This document shows positions 34,949 to 46,256 of a stretch of DNA of 64,000 nt, piece by piece. Origin of the DNA: Nannobrachium achirus. Lineage: Eukaryota; Chordata; Actinopteri; Myctophiformes; Myctophidae. The stretch covers positions 54,775,476-54,839,475 of the forward strand of contig OY997658.1 in assembly GCA_963921795.1 (NCBI GenBank), read 5' to 3'. A program made the position numbers and the translations under genes. The notes beneath the pieces are model-generated. The model saw only the letters and a program-made list of their open reading frames with translations, was not told where the DNA came from and did no database searches. Each line of letters begins with the position of its first letter. Within the stretch, counting starts at the first letter, position 1.

Positions 34949-35988
34949 ACCTGCTGGCAGCCGGTTTTTCTTCTGAAGTGGTTGCTACCATTCAGAGTGC
35001 TAAGGCGCCCTCTACGAGGGCGTCTTATGATGGAAGGTGGAATGCCTTTGAGGACTGGTGTGAGTCGCGTGTTCCACCTGTGGTGGCTCATGTGGCGTCA
35101 GCCCAGGAAATTCTGGAATTTATGCAGAACCGCTTGAGAAGTGGTCTAGCATTTTCTACCCTTAGGGGGTATTTGGCGGCTATTAATGCCTGTCACCTGG
35201 GGGTGGCGGGCAAGGCACCTTCTAAAGTCCCGGAGGTCATCAAGTTCATGCAAGGAGTTGAACGTTTGAGGCCGGTGACTAGGTCTTTGTTCCCAGTTTG
35301 GGATCTGCAGGTGGTTCTAGGGGGCCTATGTCGGGCTCCCTTTGAGCCGCTTGTAGGGATGCCTTTGAAACTTTTGAGTTTCAAGACGGCTCTTTTGCTG
35401 GCTTTGGCCACGGCTAAAAGAGTTGGTGACCTGCAAGCTCTCTCGGTGTCTGCGGAGTGCATGCAGTTTATGAACAATGATCTCAAGGTGTTGCTCAAGC
35501 CTCATCTTAAGTTTGTTCCTAAGAACATGGTGGTTCCTAAGGAGCCTGTTGTTCTTCTGGCTTTTCATCCTCCTCCGTTTGTCTCGGTGGAGGATGAACG
35601 GCTGAATTGCCTTTGTCCTGTCAGGGCATTGAAGGCCTACTGTGACAGGACTGCTGGTTCTAGAGCTTCTTCTCAGCTCTTTGTAGAAATGGGCAATGTT
35701 CTTGTCAGAAAGCCGGTGTCTAGACCCACTCTTTCGAGGTGGATTGTGGATGCTATTAGGCTGGCTTACTCTAGTGCGGGTGTGGAAGTGCCGGCGGCAC
35801 TTAAAGCCCATAGCACTAGAGGTGTGGCTACTTCGTGGGCACTGGCAAAGGGAGTCTCCGTTCAGGAGATTTGTGTTTCGGCGAATTGGTCTTCGCCTTC
35901 TACCTTTGCAGCCTACTATCACCTGGATATCGAATCCTCTTCGCTAGCGCATTCGGTTCTGGGTGCAGTTGCCTCCTCTACGTCATAG
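34949..35988 (+). CDS. DIRS tyrosine recombinase part (fossil element part)
   Basis: The last coding part of the element. It shows the core-binding region and the catalytic region of a tyrosine recombinase, including an H-x-x-R stretch and a terminal Tyr-containing segment typical of the family. This part lies in a frame that overlaps the polymerase part, as is common in DIRS elements. It catalyses integration in place of a DDE integrase, which explains the lack of a target duplication. Confidence 0.9.
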
Positions 35989-36292
35989 AGGAGTCGGATC
36001 TTCCCCTCCCACAGGTGGGCATGTAGCCACCTGGGGTACTTTGGGGGGACCCTGTGTTTTCCTTATATAGTGTGTCTTACTTATAAGGCGGACTTGTCCT
36101 TTTCATTTAGTTGAATGAGGCGGACTTCGGTCTGTCAGGGTCTCTCTTTATTTTCTCATGCCTTCACACCCAGGTCCGGTGGGCCTGGGACCTTCTGGGT
36201 GATGGGTCACGCCCGTTTGGGCTGTGCTCACCCGTATGAGGGGTGTGTGGGGGTATGAGAGTAGGTTGTGGCTTAGAGGGGAGTTTAAGAAT

Positions 36293-36385
36293 CCCAAGTG
36301 GGAGGTCATCCTGGAATATTGACAGTAAACGGTAGGTTCCGTACGGAACCATTGTTTACTTAGATATGGAAGGATGACCTCCCAC
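36293..36385. repeat. DIRS internal complementary region
   Basis: The left half (36293-36332) is the exact reverse complement of the left outer end (29525-29564). The right half (36331-36385) is the exact reverse complement of the right outer end (36573-36627). In DIRS1 replication this region is thought to guide end joining into a circle. Its presence separates DIRS1-type from Ngaro-type elements. Confidence 0.95.
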
Positions 36386-36428
36386 GTAATGCCCCTCTGT
36401 TTCACTGAATGTGGCAGAGAGTGGTATT

Positions 36429-36587
36429 AAGAGGATGTTACTTCCGCCTCCGGGGGTTTATATAGCCTGGAGGCGGGTCACTCCGGTTTGAGTGACAGGC
36501 CCTTCCTACCTACGTTAGTACGGGAGCTGAAGTAGTTTCTCTGAATGATCGCCAGGGGGCGTCATTACCCAAGTGGGAGGTCATCCT
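36429..36587 (-). repeat. DIRS right inverted terminal repeat
   Basis: It starts AAGAGGATGTTACTTCCGCC and ends GTGGGAGGTCATCCT, the reverse complement of the left repeat. Confidence 0.9.
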
Positions 36588-36625
36588 TCCATATCTAAGT
36601 AAACAATGGTTCCGTACGGAACCTA

Positions 36626-36720
36626 CCGTTCTACAAGCTCACAACGCGTCCCGATGCGACACGTTGTGAGCTTGTAGATCCGCTATTTTCAAAGAAATTT
36701 TGCTTTTACTTTTGGTACTT
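36626..36720. repeat. Right part of the P1-bearing repeat split by DIRS
   Basis: CCGTTCTACAAGCTCACAAC..GACACGTTGTGAGCTTGTAG and GATCCGCTATTTTCAAAG complete the palindrome whose left arm tip is at 29512-29529. Confidence 0.85.
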
Positions 36721-37635
36721 TAAAGGACAACTTTGTTTTTTTTTTTTTTACAACAAGGATTGTATCGTTTTAGCCATTATAGCGATTTTGATTCAGTGGT
36801 TGGGGGCTAAATATGTATTTTTAGACATAATAAGCTGGTGATTTCTTTATTACTATTTATAGTAACACTACTGGCCCCCATACGTCACATCTGCCCATGA
36901 AAGATTGCGATGCATCTTGTGAATGGGCTTTTTGTATCTAAAAGGACATATTTAGCCACTTGTACACATGTTGTTTGCAAAATTGACTGTGCACGAGCAG
37001 ATGCACAAAAGGACGGGCGAAAACAAAATCTTAAGGCTTGAAATAATTAGACTAGTTTACTGTCCAGTACGTAATGACTTTGAATGATAGAGTTCAAAAG
37101 AGAAGCACGCACATCCCAAACATAGTAGTACCAGGTGCTGGGCAAAAATATGTACAATGAAAGGAGAGGATGTCCGCACACTGGATAGAAGCTCCCAGTA
37201 GTAGTACTTTATTTTAAAAACAGCGTGACAACGTTTCGACCCCTCTCGGGGTCTTCATCAGGTCTAAGTGACAAACAGAGTAGGCTAGCCAGTTAAATAA
37301 CCGGAGAGAGGACACATTAATGACATGCGCAACAGCTGGGGTGATAATCTTAAAGGACACACCCACCAGATCTGTACATGAAGTTAACACAGTGCTGTAT
37401 TAAAGGCTGACAAAATCTGGGCAGTTGAAAAGGCTAAGAAGCCTATAATTAAATATAATCTACCGGATTTAATTCTGGTTAAAGCTAAAAAAAGTAGCTA
37501 GTCAAAATACCTTGTATAAAATTACAATGTCCCTCAATAAGCGCCTAACAAAAAGACCAAAAGAAAAATAAACAGTATCCACGATTTTCCTACGCCCCAT
37601 AGTGCATTGCGCAGACGTTTGCACCGATCTTCCGC
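36721..37635. repeat. Unassigned DNA with a CAACGTTTCGACCCC repeat fragment
   Basis: At about 37137-37270, AGCTCCCAGTAGTAGTACTT..GACAACGTTTCGACCCC and CGGGGTCTTCATCAGG is a dispersed repeat commonly seen in fish DNA. The rest shows nothing I recognise. Confidence 0.5.
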
Positions 37636-37637
37636 CG

Positions 37638-37700
37638 CCGATTTACAAGCTCACAACGGGTTGCATCTGCGACGCGACGTGAGCTTGTATGTCTGCTGTT
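37638..37700. repeat. Palindrome P1, copy
   Basis: GCCGATTTACAAGCTCACAA at the left is answered by GTGAGCTTGTATGTCTGCTG at the right. Confidence 0.8.
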
Positions 37701-40525
37701 AAACCCGGAAGTTTGGTCCTGATAGTCTCCAGTAAACCCCCGGGGAAAATTGTGGATAGAAAAAGTAATCAAAATAGTAAAGGCAATAATACAGGACAGT
37801 AACAACAAAATAGTAACAAAAATCACAATAGTACACAAAAGTAACAGTATACAAAACAGAGTAGCAGTAAATAAACAAAAAAGGTAACTAATTACAGAAA
37901 AGGTTTAACATCGAACTCTTCATTGAGTCCACAGGGGGAAATAGTATTGAGTGTGAAAAACACAGAAAAACACAGAATTTCAAAAGGTTACAAAATGTAT
38001 GCCCCTTTCTATCTTTTCTTTTTCTTTTTTTTTCTCCAAAGAGATGAAGATGTCTTTCATGTTGTCTGGGGATCTTGGTCCCAGTAGCACAACACGGTAT
38101 CGGCTGTACCAACAACCAAGGGGCCCTGAAGAAGGGAAGGAATAGTGCTGTGGTAATCTGCCATAAGCCTTTTTGTTCTCCCAGGCGATTGTCCTCCTTT
38201 AGAAGTTTCCAGCCAGACAAAGCATCAGATAGTGTGATGGGATCCACTTTTAATAGACTGGAGAGGGTTGAGGAAAAGGCTAACCGCCTTGCTCCGTCAA
38301 ACGGATCCCCTGTTCAGGGGGAGTGAGCTCCCGCCCGCTCAATTATCTTCCAAATTAGCCAGTGAGTTCCACAGCGATGTAGCTCCCACTAGCTGAGATA
38401 TTACCACTCAGGCAGAGTGAGAGCAGGTGTCCAGGAGTGTGAACCCAGGGGCAAAGGATCAAGATGAGTCTCAGGGTTCTCATCTTCAAAAGAAAACACG
38501 TCATTTACACCTGACCGCTCACTGGGCCAGTGTTGAGTAAGTGTCTTGTGTTGGACCGAATGCTGCGCAAAGAAAAAAAAGGTCAATCCCAACTTGCAAT
38601 ATTGTGTTGCTGCATCAATTACAATTGACAAATGCATTCACACAGTCACTGTACGCATAATTTTAAGGGGAACTTCGCCTTTGGTGGTGTTAGTTTTTTG
38701 TGGGCACAAAGGTCAAATGCTAATCATATTTTAATGTAAGGGTTAAATATGATACAAATTTTCATACGTAGCTGTTTTCAGCTTGTTACCAAACCTTTTT
38801 ACAACCTTTTGAGTGAAAAGTTCATACATGCTCAGCCCTGCATGGACTAATTGGAGTCACCATTTTTTAAGGCACTATTGCAGGAATATACAAGAAATGC
38901 GTATCGAGATCTTTGTCTTATTCGATCACTAATTTATCAAGCTGTCTGGTTCTCAGTTCAGTCGACCTTATCTTCTCAGAAGCTCGCTTAGTCACAGCTT
39001 TGTGGCATTGGCACATCAGGATGAGTGTGATTAATTACGTCTCCTGGCTGGTCGGTGCCGGATTGCCGTGTCTAACTACAGCACAATACAAACTACACAG
39101 TACAGTAATGTTCTTCCAGCGGTTCGGACAAGGCTCGAATTTCGCATTTCGCTTGGTGAAATCAGCGGAGGCAAGACAGGCAGGGTAGGAAGGACACTGT
39201 GGCCGCAGGGCATAATTTGTAGAGGGGTATAAAGTTGTAGTGGGCCATAACCTCTTATTTTCCTCTTCTTTTTTGGGGGGTGGTGGGAAGGTGGATGCAT
39301 TGTTTATAGAGTGAGTTCAATGTCTTGTATAGTGTGCATGCACGAGTGCGTGCGTGCGTGCGTGCGTGTCTTTCTAAGCTCTAAGCAGTGGACATGTTGA
39401 CAAATTGCAGGGCATCGTCTGAAGCAGGGTAATTCATTTGTTCATATCAAAAGGTGGAGAGAGTGACATTTCTCAGGCCAGGAGACATTTCATATTTCTT
39501 GGTGTGTGCACAACGCTGACCTCCCTCTACACAGTGCTATGAGTGACAGCTCTGGAGCAACAGGCCTTCACGGGTAAAGCAGTAATAAGAGACTGCAAAA
39601 GGTCAGAATGTCTGTCCTGCCGTTGTTTTAATGAAAACTGCCCGCCTGACAAGAGAAAAAGGTCTCCCTTTTGGAAGACCCTGAATTAAGAAATGCTAAG
39701 ATTCCAGTTAATATCCAAGAACCAGCCAGGAGTTATTGGAGGAGCCTGCATGATTGGAGCAAAAGCTGTGCACTCGGGCTGAGACTTGGCATTTGAAAGG
39801 GGTTTTGAGATGCATGCATCATTATAAATCTATACTATCTGTGCTGCAAGAATAGACAGCATTCTCTGTATATTGATATTTTTGGTGTACTGTCTTTGAA
39901 CTGATAAACACAGCACAGCTTCCATTCCTTATAGGAAGAATCAAAGAAGAATTGTTCTGCATAGGGAAGACACATAGATGGACATAATCACTCTGAATCG
40001 CATTAATCCCTTCATTGCAGTGCTGATACTGTTTTTTTTATGGAACAAGCCACCTGGAAATATCACCAGAGAAATATCAAGATGAAGAATGAACAGAAAA
40101 TGTCACGACACAGCGTTTGAAATAAAGTCACATTTGATCACCCTATCCACCCTGCACTTTGAAAGGTTATGCTGTCGGGGATTAGGGCACTTTAAAGCCC
40201 TGATACAAGGAGATCATATGTTGAATGTTACAGTACTTGCTGCACATGACTACCCCCTCTCCTTGTGTCGACAATGAAAGATCATCTCATGATAGGGAAT
40301 GTTTTGTAGACGCCGCTGGTACAGTAGTGTTGATCCTTGAGTCCCGGGCTGTTGCTGGATCAGCCAGAGTGCACAGATAGACTATAAAAGACTTTGACAG
40401 ACGATGTGTAACCTTAGATCCCCGGGATGTTAATACCACTGGCCTGTTTGTTCCTTGACCCACTTTCTACCCATGAATCTTCCTGAGCTGAGTGGATTAG
40501 TTGTTCTCTCCCCTTTTGAAGGAGA
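37701..40525. other. Long stretch with little repeat content
   Basis: Apart from a GTGC array near 39347-39367, I see no bordered element and no gene. The part 39400-40440 looks unique, so it is a reasonable place for conserved non-coding DNA of the cadherin gene. Nothing in the sequence proves that. Confidence 0.4.
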
Positions 40526-40683
40526 GAGGAAGGAAGGAAGGAAGGAAGGAAGGAAGGAAGGAAGGAAGGAAGGAAGGAAGGAAGGAAGGAAGGAAGGAAG
40601 GAAGGAAGGACGGACGGACGGACGGACGGACGGACGGACGGACGGACGGACGGACGGACGGATGGACTGACTGACTGACTGAC
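40526..40683. repeat. (GGAA)n-(GGAC)n-(GACT)n microsatellite
   Basis: About 84 bp of GGAA, about 52 bp of GGAC, then ACTG repeats. One tetranucleotide changes into the next by single bases. Confidence 0.97.
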
Positions 40684-40730
40684 TCACTGAAAACCGTGTA
40701 TGTACTGTAGAGAATAGTTTACTTGGTCTA

Positions 40731-41725
40731 CTAGTAAGACACCTCAGGGTGAGGGCGAGGTCGCGCCAATTCTTGGCCATGTGGCCAGTGATGTATATGG
40801 GACCAGTTACTCATATATGGAGACCCCTGCATGATAGTCAACAATGTTATGTCAAAACATGCCCATATGGACATTACCAAATATGGGCATTCCCAGATAT
40901 GTCCTTAATATTGATAACATAATATCCTTAATAATGTCCTTAATATTAACAATATAGGAATCTCCATATATGTTAATTAGTAAAGCCAAGCAGGGTCTTC
41001 GCGAGTTAGGGCCTGGGTTTGATGCCTTGGGATCCCCATATATGGGCATAAGGGGGTACACTAAGGGCATCCTCTGGGAATGCCCATACTGTATATGGAC
41101 ATTTTATTTTTTATCCTTTGTTAATATATATATGCATATACATACATGGACTAAAGGTGGTTGCACACTGCTGCGTTTTTCGTTGCGAAATGCGTTTTTC
41201 AGGGCCAGGAGAGAGAGAGATATAGAGAGAGCAAGGGACCGAGTGGTGCACGAAACGGGCGGCAGTGTGCAAACGTGACTGACATAACGTGAGGTTGATT
41301 TTTTTTTTTTGCGTGCTCCGAAATTCAGTCCGATATTCGGCCCGAAAAACGCAGCAGTGTGCAACCAGCTTTAATATTAACGTTTTCGGCCTGGGATTGA
41401 TGACATCAGAAATCTCCATATATGGGCATAAAAGGGATTTTGTTTCTGGGAATGACCATGTATGGTATCGATATACATAAAATATATTTTATGCCCATAC
41501 ATGGAGATCCCTATCGGAACCAGCCACACAGATATGGGCCATGCCTTTGCCATCTAGCCAGTGATATATGTCACAGTGACAGTATGAATATCCAGGGTTA
41601 GATTTTTTGATGAAGTGATGTCAAGTGACATCACTTCCTGTACTGAAAGACGTACTTCCTGTACTGAAAGACGGACAGACAAGCTATGACATTTCTCATG
41701 GTATACTGCGACCTTTGGTCGCAAT
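40731..41725. mobile_element. About 1-kb non-autonomous element with GCGACC..GGTCGC end, copy 2 (opposite orientation)
   Basis: The left end CTAGTAAGACACCTCAGGGT..GCGAGGTCGCGCCAATTCTT is the reverse complement of 5488-5565. The right end GTGACATCACTTCCTGTACT..GCGACCTTTGGTCGCAA matches 4542-4660 reversed. The interior has many CCATATATGGGCATA words and a separate MITE at 41156-41373. Related words also occur at 46100-46250. Confidence 0.6.
41156..41373. mobile_element. About 218-bp MITE, GTTGCACACTGCTGCGTTTT ends
   Basis: GGTTGCACACTGCTGCGTTT at the left and AAACGCAGCAGTGTGCAACC at the right are exact inverted repeats. TA or TAA flanks both ends, which suits a Tc1/mariner- or Harbinger-type target. 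It is inserted in the preceding 1-kb element. Confidence 0.8.
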
Positions 41726-42059
41726 AAGCAAATTGTTTCAAGCTGCATTGTGCTATATCTGATAATCACAAGGCCTGGAGTAAGTGCTGTATGATGGTTT
41801 CATTGAGATTTAATGTTATATTACTTAGCTATACGTGCACATGTGGTTTCCCTTCTTCACTCAGAGCTTTTTGAAACAGCTTCCCTTGTCGACACAAAAT
41901 TATTTCTAAATACAATGTCACGGAATGGCCATTACCATCTATAGCTGCACAAAAAGCATTATCCAATTTAATTCCTCAATTAATTTAACCTACCTCTTCA
42001 CTTAACATGATAACAAAGCAGAAACAAACTGCCAACGGTGCCTATTGTAAGTTTGTCTC

Positions 42060-42161
<102 letters not shown>

Positions 42162-42321
42162 TTTAGAGAGATTTGGGAGCTGGAGGAAGTACTTTAGGAG
42201 AGGTGTGCCTTAATTGTTTTGAATTAATGGCTTGTTATTCAAGCTCATTTATGGTTAGGGGCAGTGTAACACACAGAGGTGCAACAAAACGGAACATTCA
42301 AACTCTATTTGAAAAATAACT

Positions 42322-42322
<1 letters not shown>

Positions 42323-42372
<50 letters not shown>

Positions 42373-42382
42373 GGGGGGGGGG
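42323..42382. repeat. (GT)n plus poly-G
   Basis: GT repeats followed by a G run of about 13. Confidence 0.95.
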
Positions 42383-42946
42383 TTTGTTTGACTATAATAA
42401 CATTCCCAAAATAGAGATGCCCAGTTGACAGTGGCTAATGAATGTATGGTTAAAGAAGGCGTGTCTATAACATGTGTCTCACATGTTATAGACATGTACT
42501 GCACTCAGTGCCGATCTGCTGATGATTTGTGGAAAAAATATGCACATTTATATTTATGCAAAAAAAAAAAAAAAACACTATATGGGTCTCAATTGCTGTC
42601 CCCTGTGACGCTAAACGACTTTTCTAGCTTTGATATTATATAAGATTATATTTGTGAATGTTGGCTGTGCTGATGACATGATCTTGTATGCCTTGGGTCC
42701 ACTGGTGTTTCTGGATGTTCTTCATGCACCCATGCAGAAGGGGCAAAATGGAGAATACCATGGTTATAATAGTTTTGGATTTTTCATTATAGTTTAGTTT
42801 TGGTTTGTTTTGACATTTCTTTTTTCCTTCCAACTCGTTTTTAGAGCGGGTTTGCTAGTTTTTGAATTTTTGTGATTTTTGGTTTAGTTTTTATTTGTTT
42901 TATTCTTAGTTTTAGTTCATACTTTGGAGAATACATGTCGGAGAGC

Positions 42947-43030
42947 ATTGCATGTATGTACTGTATGTATGTACTGTATGTACTGTATGTACTGTATGTA
43001 TGTATGTATGTATGTATGTATGTATGTATG
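42947..43030. repeat. (GTAT)n microsatellite
   Basis: GTAT/GTACT repeats that run directly into an 'ACTTAAGTA' element. Confidence 0.93.
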
Positions 43031-43612
43031 CAGTGGTGTAAGTAACTAAGTACATTTACTTAAAGGGGCACTCCACCACTTTTCAACCTATGTTCATATA
43101 ATTGGTCCTCACTCAAAAATAGCTTTTTTCTTTTTTTCCCCTTTTTTTTCAGAGGAGGGCTGTGGGCAGGTCAGAAACCCATCGTCTTGTGACATCATCA
43201 ATTGCCAATCCAGCTTATAGAAACTGCAGGCTTTCTATTCCTGAAAAGTTGCAATTTTAAAGTGGAAGCCATTGTTCTCGCGATAATAAAAATCTAAATA
43301 TTATTTTCAAAAATATTGATTTTAACTTCCCACAGCTCTCCTAGGAGACTTGGACTGAGTAGAAAAAAATTGTGATATTTTATCATGAACATTAGTGAGG
43401 ACCTATTATATGAAGACAGGTTGAAAAGTGGTGAACTACTCCTTTTAGTACTTCAATTTTCAATACTTGTACTTCTACTCCACTACATCTCGGATCCTAA
43501 TATTCTACGTTTTACCCCACTACATTTATTTGTTACTTTGCAGATATAAATTATAATATTATAAAACATACATAAACCACTTTAGCCTTATTTTATGCCC
43601 AGGCTGTTTGAA
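43031..43612. repeat. 'ACTTAAGTA' element, split by a TTAA MITE
   Basis: CAGTGGTGTAAGTAACTAAG and TACATTTACTTAA lie before the MITE. AGTACTTCAATTTTCAATAC..CTTCTACTCCACTACATCTC..TTTGCAGATATAAATTATAA..TTTGAAAATAGCCGATC lie after it. It ends in the tip of palindrome P1, which is cut off. Confidence 0.7.
43060..43447. mobile_element. TTAA-type MITE nested in the 'ACTTAAGTA' element
   Basis: TTAA|AGGGGCACTCCACCACTTTT at the left. AAAAGTGGTGAACTACTCCT and then TTTA, instead of TTAA, at the right. The arms continue as CAACCTATGTTCATATAAT and its partner. Taking it out restores the host repeat TACATTTACTTAAGTACTTC. Confidence 0.75.
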
Positions 43613-44033
43613 AATAGCCGATCAGTATTAACATTATGTCATAATGTACAGTATGTACTAAATTGCTGTTGTTGTTTTGTACTTTTGAAACGATGATTTT
43701 ATCGCACATTTTCTCTATATAAATCACTGTCATGGATGACTACGGGGGACGGGGAGAGGGGACACATGTGTTCTATGTGTCCATAATAGCCAGGTAGGTG
43801 GCCATATATCACTGCTTTAGCGAAGGGAAAGTTCATGGCTGCGTTTCCCTGCGTTATTGTAGTAATAAATATGATGGAATGGGCTCCACGGAAAGTTGCA
43901 TTCTCCTCTGCACCATGCGGGCACAGTAATTTAAAATGTAATAAAAGTGGAGGAGGGGAAACCTTGAAAGGATGGGCCCACAGACACCTCTCCCCCCCAA
44001 CAACAACAACAACAACAAAACAAAACAAAAACA

Positions 44034-44205
44034 GACTTTCAATTCAATTCAATTCAATTCAATTGTCAAATCACACGTTGTCTCAACACACTTTACACTA
44101 GAGCAGAGACCCGGCAGCCCCACCCTGAGCAAGCAGTTTGTGACAGTGGCAACGAAAAACTCCCCCATAACAGGAAGAAACGTCAGGCAGACCCAGGCTG
44201 TTACT
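44034..44205. repeat. Common fish repeat beginning with (AATTC)n
   Basis: AATTC repeats at 44040-44065 lead into CAAATCACACGTTGTCTCAA, ACTTTACACTAGAGCAGAGA, GTGACAGTGGCAACGAAAAA and CAGGAAGAAACGTCAGGCAG. This series is familiar from many teleost intergenic sequences. Its class is uncertain. Confidence 0.6.
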
Positions 44206-44238
44206 TAAAGGTGCATTAGTGCATACATGTACAGTATG

Positions 44239-44242
<4 letters not shown>

Positions 44243-44307
<65 letters not shown>
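44243..44307. repeat. (GT)n microsatellite
   Basis: GT array of about 64 bp. Confidence 0.97.
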
Positions 44308-44308
<1 letters not shown>

Positions 44309-44427
44309 GCTCTCTCTCCCCTCATTCACACTCTCGATCTCTCCCCCCCCCCCCCTTCTCTGGTCTGACAACAAACATAATCACCCTCTCTCTCCATCCA
44401 TCCCTCTCTCTATCCACCTCTTATCCC

Positions 44428-44561
<134 letters not shown>

Positions 44562-44732
44562 ACACTCTCTCACTTCAAGAGCCTTGGTCTGATGTTGTCA
44601 GCTGTTGATTAATAATGCCAATTTGTGTTGTCAATACTGTGACATCAGGAATGTCTGTTTAATATATGCCCATATTATAGGCATAATCAATCCAGACAGA
44701 CAGAAAAACTTTATAGAATATAGTGTAAGCAG

Positions 44733-44809
44733 TGCGTGTGTGTGTGTGTGTGTGAGTGTGTGAGTGAGTGAGTGAGTGAGTGAGTGAGTGAGTGAGTGAG
44801 TGAGTGAGA
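44733..44809. repeat. (GT)n-(GTGA)n microsatellite
   Basis: GT repeats grading into GTGA tetranucleotides. Confidence 0.95.
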
Positions 44810-45057
44810 CACTAAACTTTAAAAGGATTTCTCATTATACCTCACAAATAGGTTTGTTTGATAGTCATCCATAGGCCGATCATCCTATTAACTAGAAGTT
44901 TGGGCCGCTTCGCGACCCTCACGTCTAGAGGTTGGGCCGCCATGCGGCCCTCTCAGTTACGTTGTACTACGTAATTATGTACATGTAGTGAGAAGGAAGG
45001 TGTTGGTTTGAGCAATGCGTATGAATGATGCATGTGGACAATTAAGTATAAATGCAT

Positions 45058-45235
45058 ATGGTAAATGGTGCATTTGTATAGCGCCTTTATCCAAGGCACT
45101 TTACATAGATTGTGCACTACATTCACCCATTCACACACACATACACCGATTGCAGAGGAAACCATGCAAGGTACCAACCTGCTCACGGGGAGCAACTAGG
45201 GGTTCAGAGACTTGCTCATGCAAGGACACTTCGAC
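45058..45235. repeat. Common fish repeat with ATAGCGCCTTT and ACATTCACCCATTCACACAC
   Basis: GGTAAATGGTGCATTTGTAT, GCACTTTACATAGATTGTGC and CAAGGTACCAACCTGCTCAC..GGTTCAGAGACTTGCTCATG..CAAGGACACTTCGACAT follow in order. This is a well-known teleost interspersed sequence. Pieces also appear at 8610-8690. Confidence 0.65.
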
Positions 45236-45255
45236 ATTAACCAGAATGACAGTAT

Positions 45256-45673
45256 GTCAGTATGTAGTATTGAACATTAACAGTGAAGCAGTAATTAGTA
45301 GGGGTCTAACGATAAAGTAACTGTATCGAAATATCGTTTTTAACTTAAAAAATCTAAGTATATCGAAATGAAAACAGCTAAAATCGAATCATATCGTTTT
45401 ATTTTGTATCGTATCGAATCGGCAGTGCAAAGAATCGATTGTATCGATACTACCTACTTGTCCATTGTATTTAGCATTTTTAAGAAGAATAAATTAAAAA
45501 GGGGGTTTAATTACTTTTCCTTTCCATATAGCTACACTGGTCTATCGATATATGTGTAATATCTGGATTCATGTCAAGCTGCGGGTTTGTCAATATACAA
45601 TGTCCATGTATTTGGCAGATAATCATTGTGTTTACTTATTTATATCCATAATAATACATGTATCCCTTAAAAA
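45256..45673 (+). repeat. Segment duplicated at 46257-46667, copy 1
   Basis: From GTCAGTATGTAGTATTGAAC to ACATGTATCCCTTAAAA. It includes 43 bp of flank before the hAT MITE and most of the MITE. Confidence 0.9.
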
Positions 45674-45864
45674 CCTGCACTATCCACACCTTTCACACAC
45701 ATTTAATTTCTTTGCTAAATAGTTAATATATCGATTTTAAATCATTGAATCGAATCGTATTGTATCGCCATGAATGAACCAATATCGTCCATGTATTGTA
45801 TCGTCAACCATGTATCGTGATATGTATCAAATCGCTATTAAAATGTATTGTTATTACACCCCTA
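45299..45864. mobile_element. 566-bp hAT-type MITE with 8-bp target duplication GTAATTAG
   Basis: GTAATTAG at 45291-45298 is repeated at 45865-45872. The ends are TAGGGGTCTAACGAT and TTATTACACCCCTA. The interior is rich in ATCGAATCG/TATCG words. Eight-base duplications and TAGGGGTG-like ends fit hAT. Confidence 0.88.
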
Positions 45865-46256
45865 GTAATTAGGAGCATCCGTGTGTTGTTTCAGGGGGGA
45901 AATGGCAAAGATCTGTTGAAGAATGAAGGTCTTGTTGTAGATGGAATCTGAAGAACTCCTGAAGAGGGACATTGCCTCTAGCTGAATTTGCATTAATATT
46001 CACGATGGGATTGTCGATGCTGAAGCCATGATCTCCATGTGGCAAGATCAAGGGATAGGCAGCTGGGTCATACGTAGGGTGGAGTGAATTGATCCCTTTG
46101 TGCCCATACTGTATATGGAGAACACTGACGGCATCAGTAGGACTAAGTCAATGGGTGTCAGTGTGATGTCAGTATGATGTAAAATGGATATGTGCCCATA
46201 TGGAGATCTCTGTATCTCTCAGTCCTTGTCCCCTTTTATGGGCATATTGGTTGGAT

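Larger units (their letters stand above)
29525..36630 (+). mobile_element. DIRS1-type tyrosine-recombinase retrotransposon, nearly whole
   Basis: A 7.1-kb element on the + strand that looks whole or has at most about one break. Its parts in order are a left terminal inverted repeat, a leader with a tandem duplication, a gag-like frame, a spacer with tandem repeats, a reverse transcriptase/RNase H part, a tyrosine recombinase part, an internal complementary region and a right terminal inverted repeat. Overlapping frames are usual in this family. It has no target-site duplication. Instead both junctions share CCGTT (29525-29529 and 36626-36630), as expected for recombinase-mediated insertion of a circular DNA intermediate. 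The perfect match between its ends and the internal region, and the long open frames, suggest a recent insertion, younger than the repeat it interrupts. Confidence 0.93.

Noticed and set aside
31861-35922. Several minus-strand frames of 60-200 codons
   Set aside because: They are shadows of the GC-rich DIRS frames on the + strand and have no recognisable content.
44880-44950. Hairpin-like CGCGACCCTC / GCGGCCCTC words as a possible terminator or structured RNA
   Set aside because: They are short, have no clear stem longer than a few base pairs, and no transcript context.
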